NCBI GenBank assembly: GCA_029945375.1
Contig: CM057065.1
Span: 1,488,001 to 1,552,000 of the forward strand
DNA: 64,000 nt
Reading direction: 5' to 3'
Origin: Agaricus subrufescens
Lineage: Eukaryota > Basidiomycota > Agaricomycetes > Agaricales > Agaricaceae
In this document: positions 36,079 through 48,609 of the stretch, in pieces
How the letters are laid out: each line of letters starts with the position of its first letter
Numbering within the stretch: the first letter of the stretch is position 1
Notes under the pieces: model-generated
The model's database searches: none
What the model was told of the DNA's origin: nothing
The model's input: the letters and a program-made list of their open reading frames with translations, nothing else
Program-made: the position numbers and the translations under genes

Positions 36079-38172
36079 CTAGTGCATTGATGAGGGACGT
36101 ACAGTATCCTGGTTGTCAGGATGTTTATCCTCGCGGCATGTGCGGCACTTATATATCTCCTCGTGTTCTTCTACTTGAGTTATACGTTCTGCCACCTGAG
36201 TTACATTGGATGTATAGGGGTCCAGTCCAAGAAATTTCAAAACTTCATTCGCAGTTTCGAAACCTTTGGTATCGAATTGTAAATCCTGATTCGACCACTG
36301 CCAGGGACAGATACAAGTGAGTTTGGCTCGTTTGAACGCCTCGTGAATTTCTCGGTTGACTGGAGTCGGCGATACACATGGATCCAGATGCTCGCGTCTG
36401 ACACGAATGCACTTGAGCGTAACATTGTGCAATGTTGTGCTAGAAAAGTGTGAAAAGCGGAATATAGCGAGGGACGGAAGTGACAATTTGTTCGCCTGAT
36501 AACGGTCTTGCAAGTCCTGAGGAAGCAAAGAAAACAAGAAGTTCTCGCGCCATTCGACCCATTCTTTTGCGATGCGGTCAATATCATCAACCCTGAATTC
36601 AGCTTCTTCAATATCGGAAGTAAATATAATAGTGTTGAAAGGCTCCAGGACGGCAATATCTGCCGCATGCGGTTTCAGCGATGAATCAAAAGTGTGGGTC
36701 TGATCCCATTCCTTGAACTTTACTTCGAAATTAGTCCAGTGTCTCAAGAATCGTTGTTCTTTCAACCAATCAAGATGGCGTTGTTTCATCTGAATCAAGA
36801 TCTCTTCGATCTGTGGTCGAGCATCCTCCCAATCTATGTATTTTGAGTCATGAGAACATGTAACAAGCAAAAGAGCAGATCGCACCCTTGTTCGTGAGTT
36901 TTTCCTGTGTATCAAGTCCAAAAAGGTCAGTAGGTAGTTGGCCCCCATTTATCTCCTTGATAGTCGACTTGTCCCATCCTACAATAGCAGGTCTGAAACT
37001 ATACCTTTATGGTCGCAAGTAGCTTACCTATCTCTTCCAATTTCCTGTAAACGCTGGTTGATCGGGTGCCACAGATGGTTCTCAATGAGTAGTTTGCCTC
37101 TTGCAGTTGAGAAACTTACAAAGCCTCCCTCTCGGCCCTCTTCCGACGCCGGTTAAAGTATAAACATTTTATTTTCCACCAATTAAACCTCTGGGCTCCC
37201 TGTGATTAAACCGTAGTCAATTCCAACACTTCATCGAACCCCATTCAATTACCTTCCTCAAGCCTCCTCTTTTCTCCCGTTCACTCTCAGATAACCATGA
37301 TATGTCTCCCTTACTCTCCACATCGCCGGTAAACACGAACACGTCCTGTTCTAGAACGAATGAGGTATATCTCAAATTAGCGGCAACGAAACAACTCACT
37401 TGCGCGGACTGCAAAATACCATTCTTCATGTGAATCGAAGTCAAATTCTTCGGGAATAGTAAATCTATGATCTCGTGTGAAAGATGGCCTCAACAATAAG
37501 ATAGAAAAGCATACTGATTGGAATTCACTAGACAATGATAACATACACGCAGACGCATCATCCAGCAGGTGTAAGATCCACTTCGAGTGTGACATATCTA
37601 TTGCAGGCTCACTTGTTGAAGAAAGCATTGTTTATGATTTAAGCTCACCATGCACTTCTTATAGTACAGAAATCGGGTATAATGAATGAGATTCGTGTCT
37701 TCAGGACAGCGCGGTGGTGGGTTATACGATTTATACACTTGTTCATACACCTAAACAAGGAAGGTCAGGCAGGTCGTGAAGACATCATTAGCGGAATCAA
37801 GCCCACCTCCTCCCAGATAGACCTGGCAGACTGGTCTATGACAACTCTACGTAGGCCTTTGCTTGCCCACGACAGATACAAGAGATCAAGCGGATATAAA
37901 TGTCGAAATATTTCATAAAGCACATCGATGGGCATCCTGGTCATCAATTTCAGGTATCCGCGTTTGCATCGCACATATTTGCTAGACCTAAGCCTAATCA
38001 CTTGACCTTCTTTGGTCTTCTTGTGTTCTCGACGTGTTTTGGGTGGCTTGGTATCAAGTATTTCTGCGTCAAACTCCAGATAATGCACCAATTCTTTCGT
38101 GAAATCAGAAACACCATCATCATCGGTATTTTCAGACGAGGTCAGCGTGTGGCTACACTCTTCACAGGCCAT
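36079..38172 (-). CDS. F-box protein, paralogue B (intact)
   Basis: The start is the ATG of MACEECSHTLTSSENTDDDG. The F-box is MPIDVLYEIFRHLYPLDLLY. Splicing then gives NPPPRCPEDTN, YYKKCMICH, YTCWMMRLRVCYHCLVNSNQ: a CxxC ... W-x2-R-x-R-x-C-x2-C zinc-like element common to this Agaricomycete F-box family. Following exons are charged (FTGDVESKGDISWLSESERE, DWEDARPQIEEILIQMKQRH). The C-terminal region contains LEPFNTIIFTSDIEEAEF, LLPQDLQDRYQANKLSLP and CRTCREDK. The protein is a predicted substrate adaptor of an SCF ubiquitin ligase. It is the closest relative of frameshifted copy A, with which it shares flanks. Confidence 0.8.
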
Positions 38173-38689
38173 TCCAGAATGATGAGAGACTGCCTTGTGT
38201 TGAGCGACAGTGAAGAGCGTGTTGTCAAGTGAACCGACTGGGAGCAAGTGGTTCTATGTTGGTTTGTGGCAAGGCGTGCAGTTTGTCGTTGTCATCTGAT
38301 GTATGCCTCGGCTTCGGACGAGTGTTATTTGAACCAAATGGGGTAGGGGTGTGCCTTAAAGGATCAAGCTTCAAGGGTCCGATTCATCCTAGTCCAAGTT
38401 TTCTGTACTTCGCTCTCCTCCCGACGCGTAGCTAACAAAAAAATAACGCTACTATCTGCCGCCAACATTTGAGGCTGAATCTGAGACACATGTCGACAAG
38501 TATCCAGATTTGAGTCAACGACGGTGAAGCCAGGCTCAAGAGACTTGGTTGGTTCAGTGTGGCCTAGTATAATGCGCACATCAATCATGCTAAATCTGCG
38601 AGTGGAGCTAAGGAAGTAAATCTCCGGTGTCAATATGTAGATAAAAGAATGTCCTCAAAGTCAAGGGCTTGCCTGTAGCTCCATATGGA
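38173..38689. other. Intergenic between F-box B and C
   Basis: 38173-38390 matches the region upstream of copy A. 38400-38480 resembles 40690-40760, the 3' flank of copy D. This fits stepwise copying of whole F-box units. No gene seen. Confidence 0.5.
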
Positions 38690-40392
38690 GCAATTGTACT
38701 CCCGCTTGCACTCTGCCATCTCAGCTATAGTAGTGGCATAAGAGTACCTTCCAAGAAATGGCGAGGTTGAAATCACATATTCACAACTTTCGGTGCTAAA
38801 GCGCAGATCTCGATTCGCCCGCTGCCAGGGACAAGTATAAGAGAGCCTAACACAGACATAATCAAGCGTACAGCTGGGTCGGAATTCGTGTCAGAAAATC
38901 GAAATTTCAGAAGCAGCTGAAGCGATAACTATCTTGCAAATCCTACGGAAGTCAAAAAAAAAGAGGAAATCATCTCTCACCATTCCACCCATTCCTTTGC
39001 CACACGGCCATTTTCAATTTCGGGTTGAATATTCTTCCAAGTTATATGTATTGATTTATGAACAAGCACGAAAATGACCGCACCTTTCTCTGTAAGCTTT
39101 TTCCCTGAGTTAAATCTGAGCAGATCATCGGGTAGTCGACCGTTGTTTATTTTCCTAATACTCAGCTCATCCCATTCTATAGTAACCAATCGCCATAATG
39201 AAATCCCACCCTTACGATCGCCACAGTGGCCTACCCATCTCTTTCAGCTTCTCAAAAAACTGGTCTATCAGATACCACAAATAGCCATCAGCAAGTAATT
39301 CATCCCATGCAGTTCAAAAACATACGCAACTCATCTCTTGGGCCTTGTTAGCTCTGGACAATCATCAAAGCGTCGTTCTTCCCATTTATAAAATCCCGTT
39401 TCTCCCTGTGATCAGACGATACGGTCAGTTCCAATATTCCATTGAGACTCCTATTCCATCACCTGCTTCAACCTAGCTCTCTCTCGCTGCTCAGACAACT
39501 GTAATGGCTCTCCCAGATTATCCGTATCGCTAGCCAACACATAATTTTTTCCTTCTATTATAAATGAGATAAACCTGAAGTGGCTTGCAGCAACGGAAAG
39601 ACTTACCTGCATACACTACAAAACGCCACTCTATGTGTTCAGTAAAAATAAATAAATCAACGTCGCTGACAACGACAAATCTACAATCTCGCGTGAAAGT
39701 TCGGTTGTGCAGTAAAAATAGAAAAACATACTGGTCGGATATTTCTAAACAATGAGAGCATATCCGCAGGCGCATCATCCAACAGGCATGAAGCCCATCT
39801 CGAATCTCGCATAACTACCCCATATGAAATATAAGTCCGAAGAATTCGATATTCATGGTTATTGCTTACCATGCATTTATTGTAATACAAAAAGCGGATA
39901 TACTGGGCAAGATTTATGTCTTCAGGACAAGCTGGTGGTGGGTATTTTGATCCATAGAGCCGGTCATATGCCTGAACAAGTAGTAAGACACATCATCACC
40001 ATATCCTTAGGTGAAATCAGGCCCACCTCTTCCCAGATATACCTAGCAGACTTGTCCATGACGATGTAATGTAAACTTTTGCTCGCCCATGACAGATACA
40101 AGAGATCGGGAGGGTCCAGTTGTCGAAATATTTCATAAAGGGTGTCGATAGGCATCTCAGTCATAAATTCCAAGTGGCCTTGTCGACTCCTAGGTTCGAC
40201 AACTTGACACTGTTGCTCTGCTTCAAACGTTTGACCTATTCGACGCGTGGTATCAACTATCCCTGGAGACTCAGTGTCATGGTTCAAGTCTTCGGGAACG
40301 CCATCATCGCCGGGATTTGTGGATAAAGTTTCCTGGGGGCGATGAGGGGTTGCCATTTTACAAGCTTGAGTGGATGATCTGATGTGAATCAT
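38690..40392 (-). pseudogene. F-box protein, paralogue C (internally deleted)
   Basis: The 5' half is good: MIHIRSSTQACKMATPH, then F-box MPIDTLYEIFRQLDPPDLLY, and the zinc-like MMRLRICSHCLEISDQ. Further on, RKINNGRLPDDLL matches copy D. After ITWKNIQPEIE about 80 residues present in B and D are missing, and the sequence jumps to RVAKEWVEW. The remainder to about 38690 is recognisable only as DNA similarity to the end of D, with stops and shifts. Part of this gene is also present as the fragment at 23190-23670. Confidence 0.72.
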
Positions 40393-40944
40393 AAATATTG
40401 GATTTGGGTCTCTGTAATATTATGTAATGTTCGTCCAACTCTGAATCTGTGTCTGATCTGTGCCATCGTCGCATTCTTCGGCTCTTCGGCTTCGGTTGTG
40501 GGTTATTTGAATTTCCTCTCTCAAACCAATTAATTAGAATGTTTACTTCCGCAATAAGTTATTTTTAGATCCTAGTACAATCGAATCCACTAGAGGCAGG
40601 CGTTACTTAATGTGTACTATCGTATTTGTGAGAAGGACAATGCCTCGAAGGCCTAAATCATATCAAGAAAATTTCTCTATATACTTCCTTCCCTCCCAAC
40701 GCGCAACAAAAAAAGGAACACTACTGTTCGCTGCCAATATTTCAACGAGTAGACGCACACAACGACAGTAAAACCAACCTAAACCTAAGCACAAGAGACT
40801 CTACAAAGAGTGAGAACCCGAAATCTGCCCATTCTCCAACCGAATCCACCGAGTCGCTAAAGGTGTTTGTTCTTGCACCTCAGCATAATGCATATACCAA
40901 TCATGTCGTATCTGGAAGCGTAGCCGAGCTAAGTAACCAAATCT

Positions 40945-43053
40945 CTAATGACATCGTATAGATAAGACACTTACCATGCCCTCGCACTTAAAAGGTGGTA
41001 AATGGTCGCATAAAGAGCACTTACACTCCTTTCTGCACTCCGCCATCTCGGCACTGGTAGTAGCATAAGGATCCATTCCAAGAAACTCCAAGATCGAAAT
41101 CACATATTCATGACCCTTGATATCAAAGCGTAGATCTGCTTCCTGCCAGGGACGAACGTAATCAAGCTTGGCTCGTACAAGCGCCTCATAGATTTTTCTT
41201 TCAGCCGGGGTTGGCACCATATAAAAACCCATGCGTTCGCGTTTAGCACATACACGATCAAGTGTAACATTGTTGAGTGACGGGCTAGAAAATCGGAATA
41301 TAGGAAGCGGCTGAAGCGACAGTTTATTCGCTTGATAACGGTCTTGCAAGTCCTGCGGGAGTAAGGAAAAGATAATGTTGTCCCGCCAACCCACCCAGTC
41401 TTTGGCGACGCGGTCAATATCATTGATTTTGAACTCAGCTTCTTCGGTGTCCGATGTGAAGATAATAGTGCGAAAGGGCTCTAGGGCAGCGATATCCGCC
41501 GGATGCGGTCTGAATGACGAGTCAAGAGTTTGCATCTGATCCCATTCCTTGAACTTTGCATTAAAATTATTCCAGCGTTTGACAAATCGCCGTGATTTCA
41601 ATCGGTCAAGATGGCGGTTTTTCATTTCATTCAAGGATTCTTCAATCTGAGGTCGAATATCCTTCCAGTCTATATTTTTTGATTTAGAAGAGCAGAAGCT
41701 AACAAACAGAGGAGTGACTGTACCCTTCTTTGTGAGTGTTTTCGTCGATTTGAACCCAGGGAGGTCATCGGGCAGTCGGCCTTTGTTTATCTCTCTGATA
41801 TACGACTCATCCCATCCTACAATAGCCAACAATCATAACGAAATCTCATTCTGACAATCGTCATAGCGGCTTACCTATCTCTTTCAACTTTTTGAAAATG
41901 CTGGTTATTAGATACCAAAAATGTTCATTAGTGAGTAGCTCATCTCATGCAATCAAAAAACTTACGCAGCTTGCCTTTTAGCCCTTTTCCGATTGGAATA
42001 ATCCAAGAAACATCGTTTTGTCCATGCATCAAACTTCCTTTGCCCCTGTGATCAGATTGTATAGTCAATCCCAATATTCCTTTGAACTTGGCATTTAATC
42101 ACTTTCTGCAACCTAGTTCTCTTTTCCTGCTCAATATCAGACAGCCGTAGTCGCTCTTCCGTATTTCCCCCATCACTAGCCAGCATGAAGAAGTCTTGTT
42201 CTAGGATAAATAAGATGAGCTTTAAATAGTTCGCAGCAGCAGAACGACTGACTGGTATCGATTACAAAACACCACCCTCCATTCACGTTGTTTAAAAAAG
42301 CGTCGTGTTCGCTGACTATGACAAATCTACAATCTCGCGTGAAAGTTCGGATGTGCAATAGAAATAGAAATACATACCGGTTGGAATTTTTCAAACAATG
42401 AGAGCATATTCGTAAGCGCAACATCCAGCAGGTATGAGGTCCATTTCGAACGCCGCATAACTATCACATTTGAAATCAACTTCGGAAGAATTCAATGTTT
42501 GTGATTGATTCGCACCATGCATTTATTGTAATACAAAAAGCGGGTATACCGAGCGAAATCCACGTCTTCAGGACAACGTGGTGGTGGATTTTTGGATTCA
42601 GAGAGGCGTTCATATGCCTGAGCAAGTAGTAAGACGCGTCATAACCGTACCATTAGCAGCAGAAATCAAGCTCACCTCTTCCCAGATATGCCCAGCAGAC
42701 TTGTCCATGACGACGTCACGTAAACTTTTACTCGCCCATGACAGATACAAGAGATCAAGAGGGTCCAATTGTCGAAATATTTCATAAAGCGTGTCAATGG
42801 GCATCTCAACCATAGACTCCAAGTGACCTCGTCGACCTCGGACATATACATCAGGTCTTCTAAGCCTAACGACTTGAGATTCTTGCTCTACTTCAATCTT
42901 TTGACGTTTGCGACGCGAGGCACCAACTACCCCTGCAGACTCTACGTCACGTTCCAAGTCTTCACTGAGATCAGGGTAAGCCTAAAATAGTGTGAATAAA
43001 ATCATGCTAATACACTTTTTACGAATTCTTTCGGAGCGACGAGGAGTTGTCAT
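40945..43053 (-). CDS. F-box protein, paralogue D (5' end unresolved)
   Basis: The F-box MPIDTLYEIFRQLDPLDLLY is followed after an intron by NPPPRCPEDVDFARYTRF and NKCMLCG. Then come CWMLRLRICSHCLKNSNR, WDESYIREINKGRLPDDL and DWKDIRPQIEESLNEMKNRH. The C-terminal region is LEPFRTIIFTSDTEEAEF, LLPQDLQDRYQANKLSL and CRKECKCSLCDH. From the F-box exon on, the frame is intact. An ATG at 43053 starts MTTPRRSERIR, which parallels copy C. However, its only clear donor joins the next exon (from 42981) in the wrong phase, so either the 5' end is broken or transcription starts elsewhere. Confidence 0.68.
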
Positions 43054-43700
43054 GCTGGAAGCTTGAGTGGTATGGTACGATGTATATGAAATCATAACCG
43101 GGTTGCCCTTATATGAGAAATATTATATAATTCTTGTCCAACCTTTTCGCCTAGTTGAATGACGTCAATAGACTATGCCTGGAGGACTGTTCTATTATAA
43201 TGACAGGTACACTAGTGTTTTAGGCCTAACTACTTCGCTATCATTGGCTGTTATTGGTCTACTAATTTTGATGAATAGGTAAGGTAAAAAGTAAAAATAA
43301 AAATAAAAAGTTGCCAGGAATTAGCCAATGGAAGGTCGGAAATTAGTAATTAGATAATTAGTACCCTAAAAAGAGCGAGAAGGCAAAGTAAAAGACATAA
43401 AAAGATTATAGTCTTCGAGCGCCACATCTCCTACATATACGTTCCACGTCAATACTTTAAAAGAGACAGCTTCAACCAAGGTCTCCTAAAATTGACTGAA
43501 AAATTGGACTTACCAAAGACCTAGAAGCCCACAAGGAAAGCAAAACTAAACATAGATGAGGGGATTAGAGAAAAAAAAGACAAGACTCATGGACATACAA
43601 TGGCGCATAAAATCCCAGCCAAACCATATTCAGTTCTATAATCATGTTGTCCCCTCATGCACATCCTCATCCCTAGAAAAAAAAACCCATCATTGCAACG
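43054..43700. other. Intergenic, A/T-rich
   Basis: Upstream of F-box D and downstream of the small MGSS gene. Several A runs; no gene, RNA or repeat recognised. Confidence 0.45.
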
Positions 43701-44057
43701 TCAATCAAGAAAAAAAGTAAGTAGTAGACCAAACACACCATATTCATATCGAGAATCAACATACAACGCCCGCGGTCCAGCAGGCCCATTAGCACCAGAA
43801 TACCCAGAATACCTCGGAGGCTGATCAGCACCAACAGACCTCATCTCCGGTTGGCGTTGCTGCGATTGCGATTGCGGTTGTGGATCCCGCTGATATTTAG
43901 GAGGAGGGTTTTTCGGTCCGCTCGCCATCTGAGTATTATCCCTTTCTCCCTGATTCCGCTCTCCCTGTTCTCGGTTTTGATTCTGTTGCTGCTCAAACGA
44001 ACCGGGAACGGTATAGGATTGGGAAGGAGACGAAGAAGAAGAAAGAGATGAACCCAT
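43701..44057 (-). CDS. Small Gln/Ser-rich protein with possible N-myristoylation signal
   Basis: About 118 codons from the ATG at 44057. The start MGSSLSSSSSP fits the N-myristoylation pattern (Gly2, Ser6). The rest is low complexity: Gln/Asn/Arg-rich, then PPPKYQRDPQPQSQSQQRQP and PPRYSGYSGANGPAGP. A GTGTGT donor lies right after RYEY, so the last residues may be intronic and the true end different. I recognise no family. It sits 87 bp downstream of the protoporphyrinogen oxidase stop on the same strand. It could be a genuine disordered protein or an unannotated 3' exon. Confidence 0.45.
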   Translation of the reverse strand: MGSSLSSSSSPSQSYTVPGSFEQQQNQNREQGERNQGERDNTQMASGPKNPPPKYQRDPQPQSQSQQRQPEMRSVGADQPPRYSGYSGANGPAGPRALYVDSRYEYGVFGLLLTFFLD

Positions 44058-44144
44058 TGTTTTAAGACATCTTACTTGGCAAAAGGGGAACTACTATGTT
44101 GTTTCAATTTGTGGAACCTACGACAGGAGATTTCGCTATTACTA

Positions 44145-45797
44145 TCACAGCCACGACAAACCAGCGTTCCTGCCGGCAAGAACACAATCCGGTACACTGA
44201 CACCATCGACGCCGGCTCCTATGACTTCGAGTTTCCCGCCCCAACCACCTTGACTGATATCCCTTTGCAACATGGACTTCATTTCGGCGATTCGTTCACG
44301 ATGTCCTGGTAGATATGTAGGGATGCAATTAGTGTTGCGCCACAGGTGGTAGTATGTGGGCGTAGGTAGAGTATGATTGAAATGTGTGGAGAGATGATTG
44401 ATGATAACTTGGATATGATGAGGGATGTCTATTGGTGTTGTTGTTGAAGGAGGAAAGTCGGGGGTAGTGGAGGGAATGTAGAGAGGATAAGGACCACCAA
44501 GCATTACAGAAATCTTGGTGTGAGTACCCTTATTGTACCAGTCATCTGAAGATAAGTTTGGTTGGTCTTGTTCCGAACTGGTACAAGAGTCGAATACGAC
44601 GCCAAGGATCCCCGGTTGTGCATCAGTCGCATGGGTGGGATAGCCGTCGCGGGGCCGAGGGATGAGATAACCAAAGCCTGAAGGATGGATTTGAGAAGGA
44701 GGGCCAGGGAAGACAAGATTGAGAACGTGGACCGAAGAAGAAGGATTTGCCAAGAGATGTAACGGAGCCTTTGAAGGAGACACGTCGGTGTCCTTGGGCT
44801 GGGTTATGGCGTGGAGGTGGGGGAGCGGAAGGGCAGACACGACATGAGTGGGGTTAAGGGTGGACACCGAAGTACTACCAGCGCGGCGATATGATAGCTG
44901 AGGGTGGCATCAGTCTCGAGAGAGAGGCAGAAAAGCAGGAGTGACGTACATCTATAGTGTGATCCTTGCGCATGAGAAGACTAAGAACTTGGCTCTCGCG
45001 GCAAATCTGTACATTGGATCTGGCTTCAAGGTGGTGCTGAAGGGCTTGGGCCAGAGTCTCTATGCCATTCCTGAAAGTGTAGGCGGATGCGTGATCGAGT
45101 TTGGCATTCAGACGCCCGACATTTGGCAAGGGTTGCATGACATCTGAATCAAAAGTCGACCCCGGGTTCTGGAGGAATTTTTTGCTCTCGCTGGAAGACC
45201 AGAAGGGCAAGGTGGCATGGGCACTGAGCTGGCGCGAGTCGGCCGCATATATACCGTGCATAAGAGCGCTGCCAAGAGCGGTGGCCATCTCGTCGCCGAG
45301 AACGCGGGTCATGAACGCATCGACAGACTCATCCTTGCCACCTGGCGCATTTTTGTAGAGGGCATACCACAGTGGGGCGCGCAGAATGGGCCAGAGAAAC
45401 TTCTTCAGGAGGGAGGGGCCGACGACGCGCAGGCCGGCGAAGCCCGGGATCTGGCCGGGGGGGACATACACGTAGCGGTCCTTGGCGGCGGGCGAGGACT
45501 TGGGGACGACGAGGAGCTGGTCCTCGATGCCGAGTGCCCTGATCTGCGTCAGTGAGGGGGTGCTCCTGGGGCTTTGCGGTCATGAGTACGTACGAGCTCG
45601 AGGACGGCCGCGCCGTTCGGCCGGAGGGTGCGCGGGCCGCCCTCGAGGAGGACCTGGCCGTGGCGGAGGGTCTGGGCCCAGCCGCCGAGCCGGTTGCCGC
45701 GTTCGAAGAGGTGGAGCTGGGCTGCCGGGAAGCGATGGGAGAGGGCGTGCGCCGCCCGGAGCCCAGAGAGGCCGCCGCCGAGGATCGCGATCTGCAT
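44145..45797 (-). CDS. HEM14: Protoporphyrinogen oxidase
   Basis: This FAD enzyme oxidises protoporphyrinogen IX to protoporphyrin IX, the penultimate step of heme synthesis, at the mitochondrial inner membrane. The start MQIAILGGGLSGLRAAHAL carries the FAD-binding GxGxxG, followed by LFERGNRLGGWAQT and GGPRTLRPNG. Three exons join in phase: VLEL / IRALGIED and TID / LSYRRAGS. Family features follow: DESVDAFMTRVLGDEMA, ALMHGIYAADSRQLSA and ATLPFWSSSE. The C-terminal signature includes VSVPDCVLAGRNAGLSW, the end of the FAD domain. The frame is intact. It is divergent to the SWI3-like gene with 90 bp between start codons. This heme step indirectly serves the P450s, but nothing indicates co-regulation. 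Confidence 0.93.
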
Positions 45798-45887
45798 GGC
45801 GAGAAGAGAAGCGAGTGTGCGCGTGTTTGGCTGCGGCGTCTGGGAATGGGTTGAGCGTTGTTTGGCGGCCAATGGCAGCGGACGACA
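45798..45887. promoter_or_regulatory. 90-bp divergent promoter, PPOX / SWI3-like
   Basis: The two start codons (45797 minus, 45888 plus) are 90 bp apart, so core promoters and 5' leaders must overlap or lie within this interval. GC-rich, without TATA. Confidence 0.55.
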
Positions 45888-48108
45888 ATGGACTCGCCAA
45901 AACGCGCTGGCTCTGCAAATCTCCAGAACGACCCCAAACGCATCAAGCTCGCCGTGCCCCACGGCGCAACACCCGTCGACCCCGAAAACGCCCCCGGCAA
46001 GCGCAACGAGCAGGATCCCATCCAGTCCACCGACATCGCAAACCTCCACCCAGATAATGCCCAGGCCCAGGATTCCGCGGCGTCAGTCCGCGTGAGGCAG
46101 CTCAAGGACGGCGACGACGACGAGGCTGCCGACGTCTCCATGGCTGACGGCGCCGACGACGACGGTGACTCTGCCGAGGACAACGATGACGAGGACCCTG
46201 CCCAACTCGAGGCTACTCGTCTGCGCCTCGAAGAGCAAGCACGCAAGTACTTGGCTGCTCAGACCCACGAAGTCATCATCCCCAGCTACTCAGCTTGGTT
46301 TGACATGTCCAAAATCCATCCCGTCGAAAGACGAGCCGTGCCCGAATTTTTCAACTCGCGCAACCGTTCAAAAACGCCCTCCATATACAAGGATTACCGC
46401 GACTTCATGATCAACACTTATCGCCTTCGCCCCACAGAGTATCTGACTGTCACCGCGTGTCGCAGAAATTTGGCTGGAGACGTGTGTGCTATCATGCGCG
46501 TACATGCCTTCCTTGAACAATGGGGATTAATCAACTACCAGGTCAGATCCAGCTTTTCCATCTCTCCTCATATTAGGCCTCATTTCTCGTCACCAGATCG
46601 ACCCAGAGCAACGACCAGCTGCACTTTCCCCTCCTTTCACTGGCCACTTCCGCGTCATTCTTGACACCCCACGCGGCCTCCAGTCCCTCCACCCTGGCAC
46701 GCGGCCATCTATCCCAAATGCCACCGCCGGTGGGACACCTGCCAATGTTAAAGCCCCTTCTGCTACTCCTGCCTCTCTCGAACTGCGTTCCTCCATCTAC
46801 CAAACATCATCCAAATCCTCCCGAGCCCTCTCTGCTTCCGAAGCTACAACTCTGGCCAATGGCGCTTCTTCCAATGGCACTTCACATACTCCACAACAGA
46901 CACACACGTGTGATGTCTGTGGCGCAGACTGCTCCCAAGTGCGCTATCACTGCCTCAAAGACAAAAAGCTAGAAATCTGCGCTCCCTGTTATCTTGACGG
47001 CCGTTTCCCGTCGACGTTTTTCTCCGGGGACTTTGTTAAGCTAACGACGTCACCTCCCGGGATTGCTGGTTCGTCTTCGGCGAACAATGATTGGTCCGAC
47101 CAAGAAACCCTTCTTTTGCTTGAGGGTGTCGAGATGTACGATGACGACTGGTCAAAAATTGAAGAACACGTCGGCACTCGTACTGCACAGCAGTGTATCC
47201 GCCGATTCCTCGAGTTACCGATTGAGGATCCATATCTACAGACTGAAGGGAACATGGGTCCTCTCCGATTCGGTAGAATACCTTTCGAGCAGGCGGACAA
47301 TCCTGTTATGAGCGTTGTGGCTTTCCTTGCAGGTGTTGTTAATCCTGGCGTGGCTGCTGAAGCCGCGAAGACGGCCCTAAAAGAGCTGACAGATGGAGAA
47401 GGCGGGAAAAAGGCGACCGGTGGAGAGACTAAAAGTGAAGGCGAGAGGAAGGACGAGGATAAGATGGACGAGGATGTACTCCCGTCTGACTCAACGCCTC
47501 ACGACTCTGACCTAACAAAAGGCCACACAACTATCACCACTACTTCAACGACAACAACGTCTACCTCAACCACCACTACCCATACCCTACCTCATTCTCA
47601 AGTGCAAAGAGCAGCTCACCTTGCTCTCACAGCTTCCGCCAAGGCAGCCCAAAATCTCGCAACAGCCGAAGACCAACAAATCCGTAGCACACTATCCAAC
47701 CTCATCAAACTAACTTTGACAAAGTTGGAAATCAAGATGTCGCAATTTGAAGAGTTGGAAGAGATTTTGGAAGAGGAGAGGAGGAATCTCGAGAGTGCGA
47801 GAGTCGCGTTGGTAAATGAGAGGTTGGGGTTAAAGAAGATGTTGGATACTGTTAGGGGAGAGGTTAGTAGACATCAGCAGCAACAATTGGCTGTCGCTGC
47901 TGCTGCGTCGGCAGGTGCCAATGGACAAGCATCGGCACAGCAACTTCCTGGATTTTCGCAGGGCGTGGCTAATGTTGCCATGAATACGGCGATGCCGCTT
48001 GGGACTAGTGGACAAGGTTCGATTGTGAATGAGGTACAGTCGTCGGCGATGAATATCGAGGGTGGTGATGGGCCTGTACAGGATGGGCAAACGTTACAGT
48101 TGAGTTAG
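45888..48108 (+). CDS. SWI3/RSC8/SMARCC-type chromatin remodelling subunit
   Basis: Core scaffold subunit of SWI/SNF- or RSC-type nucleosome remodellers. Two exons, 45888-46541 and 46597-48108; 721 residues. The order is: acidic N-terminus; SWIRM domain from about residue 130 ([20 protein letters not shown] to [11 protein letters not shown]); ZZ-type zinc finger (CDVCGADC ... [15 protein letters not shown]); SANT domain ([20 protein letters not shown] to [15 protein letters not shown]). Then come an Ala-rich helix, a Thr-rich linker, a coiled coil ([20 protein letters not shown]) and a Gln/Ala-rich tail. This is the complete family arrangement. ATG 45888 gives [12 protein letters not shown]; an upstream in-frame codon is not ATG. 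Whether it serves SWI/SNF or RSC cannot be told here. Confidence 0.94.
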
Positions 48109-48387
48109 AGGAGGTGATGGTATAAAAATAGAATCGTAGTCTTTCCCTGTTGTTTTGAGAGGGTGTTGTGCTCTCTGTAACGTTGTGCATTTTCTGTTTT
48201 TTTCGTATATTATTTTTTTGCTGGTTGTCGCGACTGTAGTACAATATTTATCCCACTTTTTTTTACTCTCTTTTTTTTGTAGCGAAAAAGTTTTGTTTTT
48301 GTTTTTTTTTGGTTTTTTCTTTTTTTTTTTTGTGAAGGTGTGTGTGATATTCAAGAAAGAAAGAAAAACTATCCATGGAGATAAGAA

Positions 48388-48459
48388 GTCCCGACGGTGA
48401 TTTGAACACCGGACCCCGAGATCTGCAATCTCATGCTATAACCACTTAGCTATCGAGAC
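48388..48459 (-). tRNA. tRNA-Cys (GCA)
   Basis: 72 nt folding as a cloverleaf without intron. The acceptor stem is GTCTCGA with TCGGGAC (one T-G pair). The D arm is GCTA..TAGC. The anticodon stem TGAGA/TCTCG encloses the 7-nt loop TTGCAGA, so the anticodon is GCA. The T arm CGGTG/CACCG has loop TTCAAAT. It is flanked by the T-rich 3' end of the SWI3-like gene. Confidence 0.92.
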
Positions 48460-48609
48460 TCCGGGATGTGGGTGTATGTGCCTGGGACTTGAAGCGCTCC
48501 GAGCTTACTACCAAAGGTTTGGCCCTATCCAGTGCCAAACGTCGAGCTGAGCCTGGGTGGGACACAGCCACTCGCCTCCTCCTCAAGTAAAGCTCAGACA
48601 AACACAACC

